From Eutrigla gurnardus (Eukaryota; Chordata; Actinopteri; Perciformes; Triglidae): a stretch of DNA of 64,000 nucleotides. Under the pieces are notes generated by a model, which worked only from the letters and a program-made list of their open reading frames with translations, ran no database searches and had not been told where the DNA came from. Shown here one piece after another: positions 60,710 to 64,000 of the stretch. Position numbers and translations under genes: made by a program. The stretch spans positions 7,296,016 to 7,360,015 of the forward strand of contig OY741284.1 in assembly GCA_963514095.1 (NCBI GenBank). The letters run 5' to 3'. Within the stretch, counting starts at the first letter, position 1, and the number at the start of each line of letters is the position of its first letter.

Positions 60710-63700
60710 ACCACCTTATGCTTTTTTTCTCTCCCCTCATACAGCAGCGGAGAAGCCCGGCAGCAGGAGCAGAGCCAGGCTTTGGCCAAACTCATCATGC
60801 ACATCTGAGAAACACACGACACTGATGACTTCATTGAGCTGAAATAAGGCTTCCATCCATCAGAAGCTGGAAAGGCTTGTTATGAGAGATAGGGTTTCCC
60901 AGATAGGGAATTAGTCTGCCTGGTTGTATTATTTTCTCTTTCACTAAAAATTGCAGAACTGCAGCAAAGTTCCCTTTATTGGGAAACAAAAGCAGAAATG
61001 AAGAGGAAATGCAATATCACGACAGCGACGAGAGATACAGAAGTAGTCTTTTGCAAATTGCGTTTGGCTGAGAGCGAAACCTTTTTATTTAGACACTTGC
61101 TGCACGCATCGGTGGGACCTGCTACATCCTGGTACTCTGACCAATCAGAATCTCCCAAACACATTGAATAGCGGATGTCTTCACACGCAGCTGTTGGCGG
61201 TTTCAGCAAGCCCGACTAATTTTTTCCATCACAGCCTCTGCGATAGGGGTCAACAACCACTTCATGTACACAATGCACGAAAGTCCAAAACAGATGCCCC
61301 CTTTAACCCCACACCCAATCAGTTTGGAGCCTTTGCGGGGGCATTTCCCAGGTGAGCTTGGGGCGCTGGAGTTAGATGCATCGGGCGTGTGTGGGCGGGC
61401 TCTTCAGTCTCTCCTCACAAGGCTCCAATCTACGAGCCATCTGCTGTTATCTGGGGAATGTTCTCCGCACACTTCATGGACATATATGTACCAGGGCTTT
61501 GACATCTTTGCTATTATTAGCGCCGGCCCGCCACTGGAGGTTGTTATGATGATGTCACACAGGCTTTCAAAATAAATCGGATTGTTTATCTTGGGTTACA
61601 CTTCCTGCCTGCTTTTCATGTTGTGTTTGTTTGTGTATTTTCATCTGTCAAGCTGGATTTTTTTTTGTTTTTTTGTGATGCGTCTGGGACTGGTTTTGCC
61701 TGACGCACATCTTTATCTCTATGTTTTTGTATGCTATTCTCACAATCTAATCTGAGCTTCACAAACGTGTTTATTCTAATTCTGGCTTCTCTATGAAAAC
61801 CTGTCTAGACCTTCAACGTGATGATAGTTAAAGGGATAGTTCTAATTCTGGCAATTACGCATATTAGCTTTCTTGCCGTGAGTTAGGTGAGATGATTGGT
61901 AACACTGCATAACTATTTAGCTGGTGCCAGCAACAGGTTAGTTTGGCTAAGTATGTAGCCATAGCCAGTACCCAGTAGCCAGTTAGCATAACTATGTAGC
62001 TGGAGCCAGCAGCTGGTTAGCTTAGCCTAGCTTGCTTAAAGCAACAACAACAACAAAAGAACACAACTTGACATTTTTTCATTTTTTTCATTTATTTGTT
62101 TATTTTTTAAATGATGTAACATATTAATCGGGTACCTTTGGAGGTGCTGGTACCTTTGGAAACAAAGCCAGGCTAGCTATTCCACTTGTTTCCAACCGTT
62201 ATGCTAGGCCAGGCTAACCAGCTGCTCCCTCCAACGACATATTTACTGTACAGGTGTGAGTGTGGTGTCACTCCTCTCACAAAACTCTCGGCTTGAACTA
62301 TTGCATTGTCGTCGGACTGGGTCTATGGTATGCCTATGCTTACAGTTGGGAGAACGGTCACATGACGCTGGAGTAGCAGTCTACCTTTGGGGCTCCAAAA
62401 GCCTTGAACTCAGACCAGTTTGGTATGTTTCCAGTACAGCAGAGAAGAAACCAGATTGCGCTGGTATATGCTGATCCCATGTGACGGGAGAGTTGTGCTC
62501 TGTTCTGTTTGGAAGCTCAGACATGGGAAAGGGGAAGTCACCCTTGAGGTGTTTTGAAGGGGTGAAGTAGACTCCGCAAACACCACCCCCCCGCCCCGCT
62601 TTACTGTGCCTTTCCCATCACTCCCACCCCCTCTATCATCCTCCCCTCTGTACTCAGGTAAGAGCAGACTGGGGCCGTTGACGGGAACCAGCTAAAGAAC
62701 AGCGTCAGTCGTCACCTTGTCAGCTGTGACGCAGCCACACGGCGCTGCGAGGCCCGCGTCTAGCAGATAACCAATCAAACGTTACAGTAGGTCACTGCAG
62801 ATGAACGCCCGCTGAGACTGGCAGCTGACCTCGTGTGTTGAGAAACGTCCTTCATTTACATTCCTTTATAGTTCACTCTAAATTTAAACGACATCACAGA
62901 TAGCAGTTTGCTAATCTCTGCAACAGGAAAAAAACTCATTTATTAATCACCTTTGGTACCAGGTGCTTTCCTCTATTCCACTGCAGATCGTACAAATACA
63001 CTTTTCTTTGATGTAATACTACTGGTCATCATACACATAATCCTGTTGAAATTCAGTCCAACAGACAGTGCGGCTCTAAATCAGCTCTACATTTCCTCCT
63101 CTGGGCAGTCACTTATTGTCCCGGTATATGAGGTGGAGCAACATATTCTTGATATCTATTTGCCAGCGAGCTTTATTCTAGCTCATAGCATGCTGCAGAA
63201 GCGAGTGCTGATAACGCTGTCAGATGACTGCATAGAGGGTAATAATCATTTGTGGGTGGCTTCGCTGCAAGAGCGGGAGTAGCACAAGTAACACTTATCT
63301 ATTTTTAAGCTGCTGCTCGAGGGCTCCTTTTGTGAAGTGTGTGGATGGAGCTTAACTGAACACCATTTCTGTGCAGAGAGGAGAGATAAAAAGCTGGATT
63401 TTAATGCGGGAAGCAATTACTGTTTCAGTTATTCAGGTCTGAATGGACTTGATTTGCTTGATTTAAAGGCAATTATTTCCTAAAAGGGTTTTCGAGTGGC
63501 CTTCAGAAATGCAGTCCATGTATTTGAATATCTGTGGCTGGAACAAAGTGAACATGATTGATGCTCGTCATGGGCAACACTGTATCCATTGTAACTTGCT
63601 GTAGATTTGAGGATCACCAAGGTCGTGGGAGATGAGCGCGGTGAGGAAATAAGATATATGACACCTGTTAATTGAAACATGAACCTGTCCTCATATGAAG

Positions 63701-64000
63701 TGCCTTGAACGTATACCGCCAATGACAAATGAGATGGTCCGTGACCTTTGACCTCGGAGAATGCACCCCCTGGGTTTGCACCCCCTGATCATCCACAGGG
63801 TTGAGTTCAGTTCACAATGTGTAAGTGGTATTTAAACCTGATAGGGCAGAGGCTTTAAAGACTGAATGCGGCTCTGTTTTTCCGCTCATGCTTCTTTTCA
63901 TCAAGGTGAATGGAAATAATGAGGGCAGAGGGTCTCAATGGCTAAATCAAGAACTCTAAAAGAGGGGAACCGAAGCTTTAAAATGATCTAAGAGATAAAT

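Larger units (their letters stand above)
55506..64000. other. Region right of usp without recognised genes
   Basis: No coding exon is supported on either strand. The stretch contains the SINE at 55,642-55,995, a CA microsatellite (59,855-59,878), a run of about 19 C at 60,691-60,709, GTTAGC/GTAGC-rich repetitive DNA at about 61,920-62,030, and moderately GC-balanced unique sequence at 57.4-59.2 and 60.0-61.6 kb. It could be spacer, or intron of a gene beyond the right edge. Human synteny would predict TMEM263, RIC8B and RFX4 further out, but none of their exons was recognised. Confidence 0.5.

Noticed and set aside
60370..60825. 151-codon plus-strand frame right of usp
   Set aside because: It crosses a poly-C run giving a proline stretch, has no domain similarity, and the frame depends on the exact length of the homopolymer.

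Overview
The window looks like nuclear DNA of a ray-finned fish, most likely a percomorph teleost. It carries intron-split vertebrate genes (a vertebrate-type cryptochrome with a 5 kb first intron, an ABTB3/BTBD11 first exon, an MTERF2 exon), many CA/TG microsatellites, a tRNA-derived SINE, and several short DNA-transposon and dispersed repeat families of the kind common in fish. There is no operon structure, CRISPR array or prokaryotic gene. The species cannot be read from the sequence.

Layout from left to right. (1) 1-31,467 has no coding exon that I can recognise. It most likely belongs to the very long first intron of abtb3, which is transcribed leftwards, and it holds dispersed repeats, a 190-bp hAT MITE with a perfect 8-bp target duplication, and one candidate alternative promoter near 25.9-26.1 kb. 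(2) 31,468-32,332 (minus) is the first coding exon of abtb3. (3) 32.4-36.4 kb is the divergent intergenic promoter region shared by abtb3 and cry1; it contains CCAAT, GC-box, E'-box and D-box motifs just before cry1. (4) 36,423-45,012 (plus) is a complete cry1 gene of 13 coding exons and 622 residues, with a further 3'-UTR exon to about 45.8 kb. (5) 46,628-47,767 (minus) is mterf2, with its whole coding sequence in one exon. (6) 50,996-54,652 (minus) is a complete USP37/26/29-like deubiquitinase gene of 12 coding exons and 517 residues, with a hAT element filling most of its first coding intron. (7) 55.5-64 kb has no recognisable gene; it holds one SINE and low-complexity tracts.

The order abtb3-cry1-mterf2 with these orientations matches the human 12q23 block BTBD11/ABTB3-CRY1-MTERF2, so this is an ancient conserved neighbourhood. 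The usp gene beside mterf2 is the part I do not recognise from mammals. CRY1 is a core repressor of the circadian clock, MTERF2 a mitochondrial DNA-binding protein, ABTB3 an ankyrin/BTB protein and the USP a probable deubiquitinase. I see no reason to treat them as one pathway. All exon models were assembled by hand from splice consensus and reading-frame continuity: cry1 and usp both splice into a single open frame with GT-AG borders throughout.
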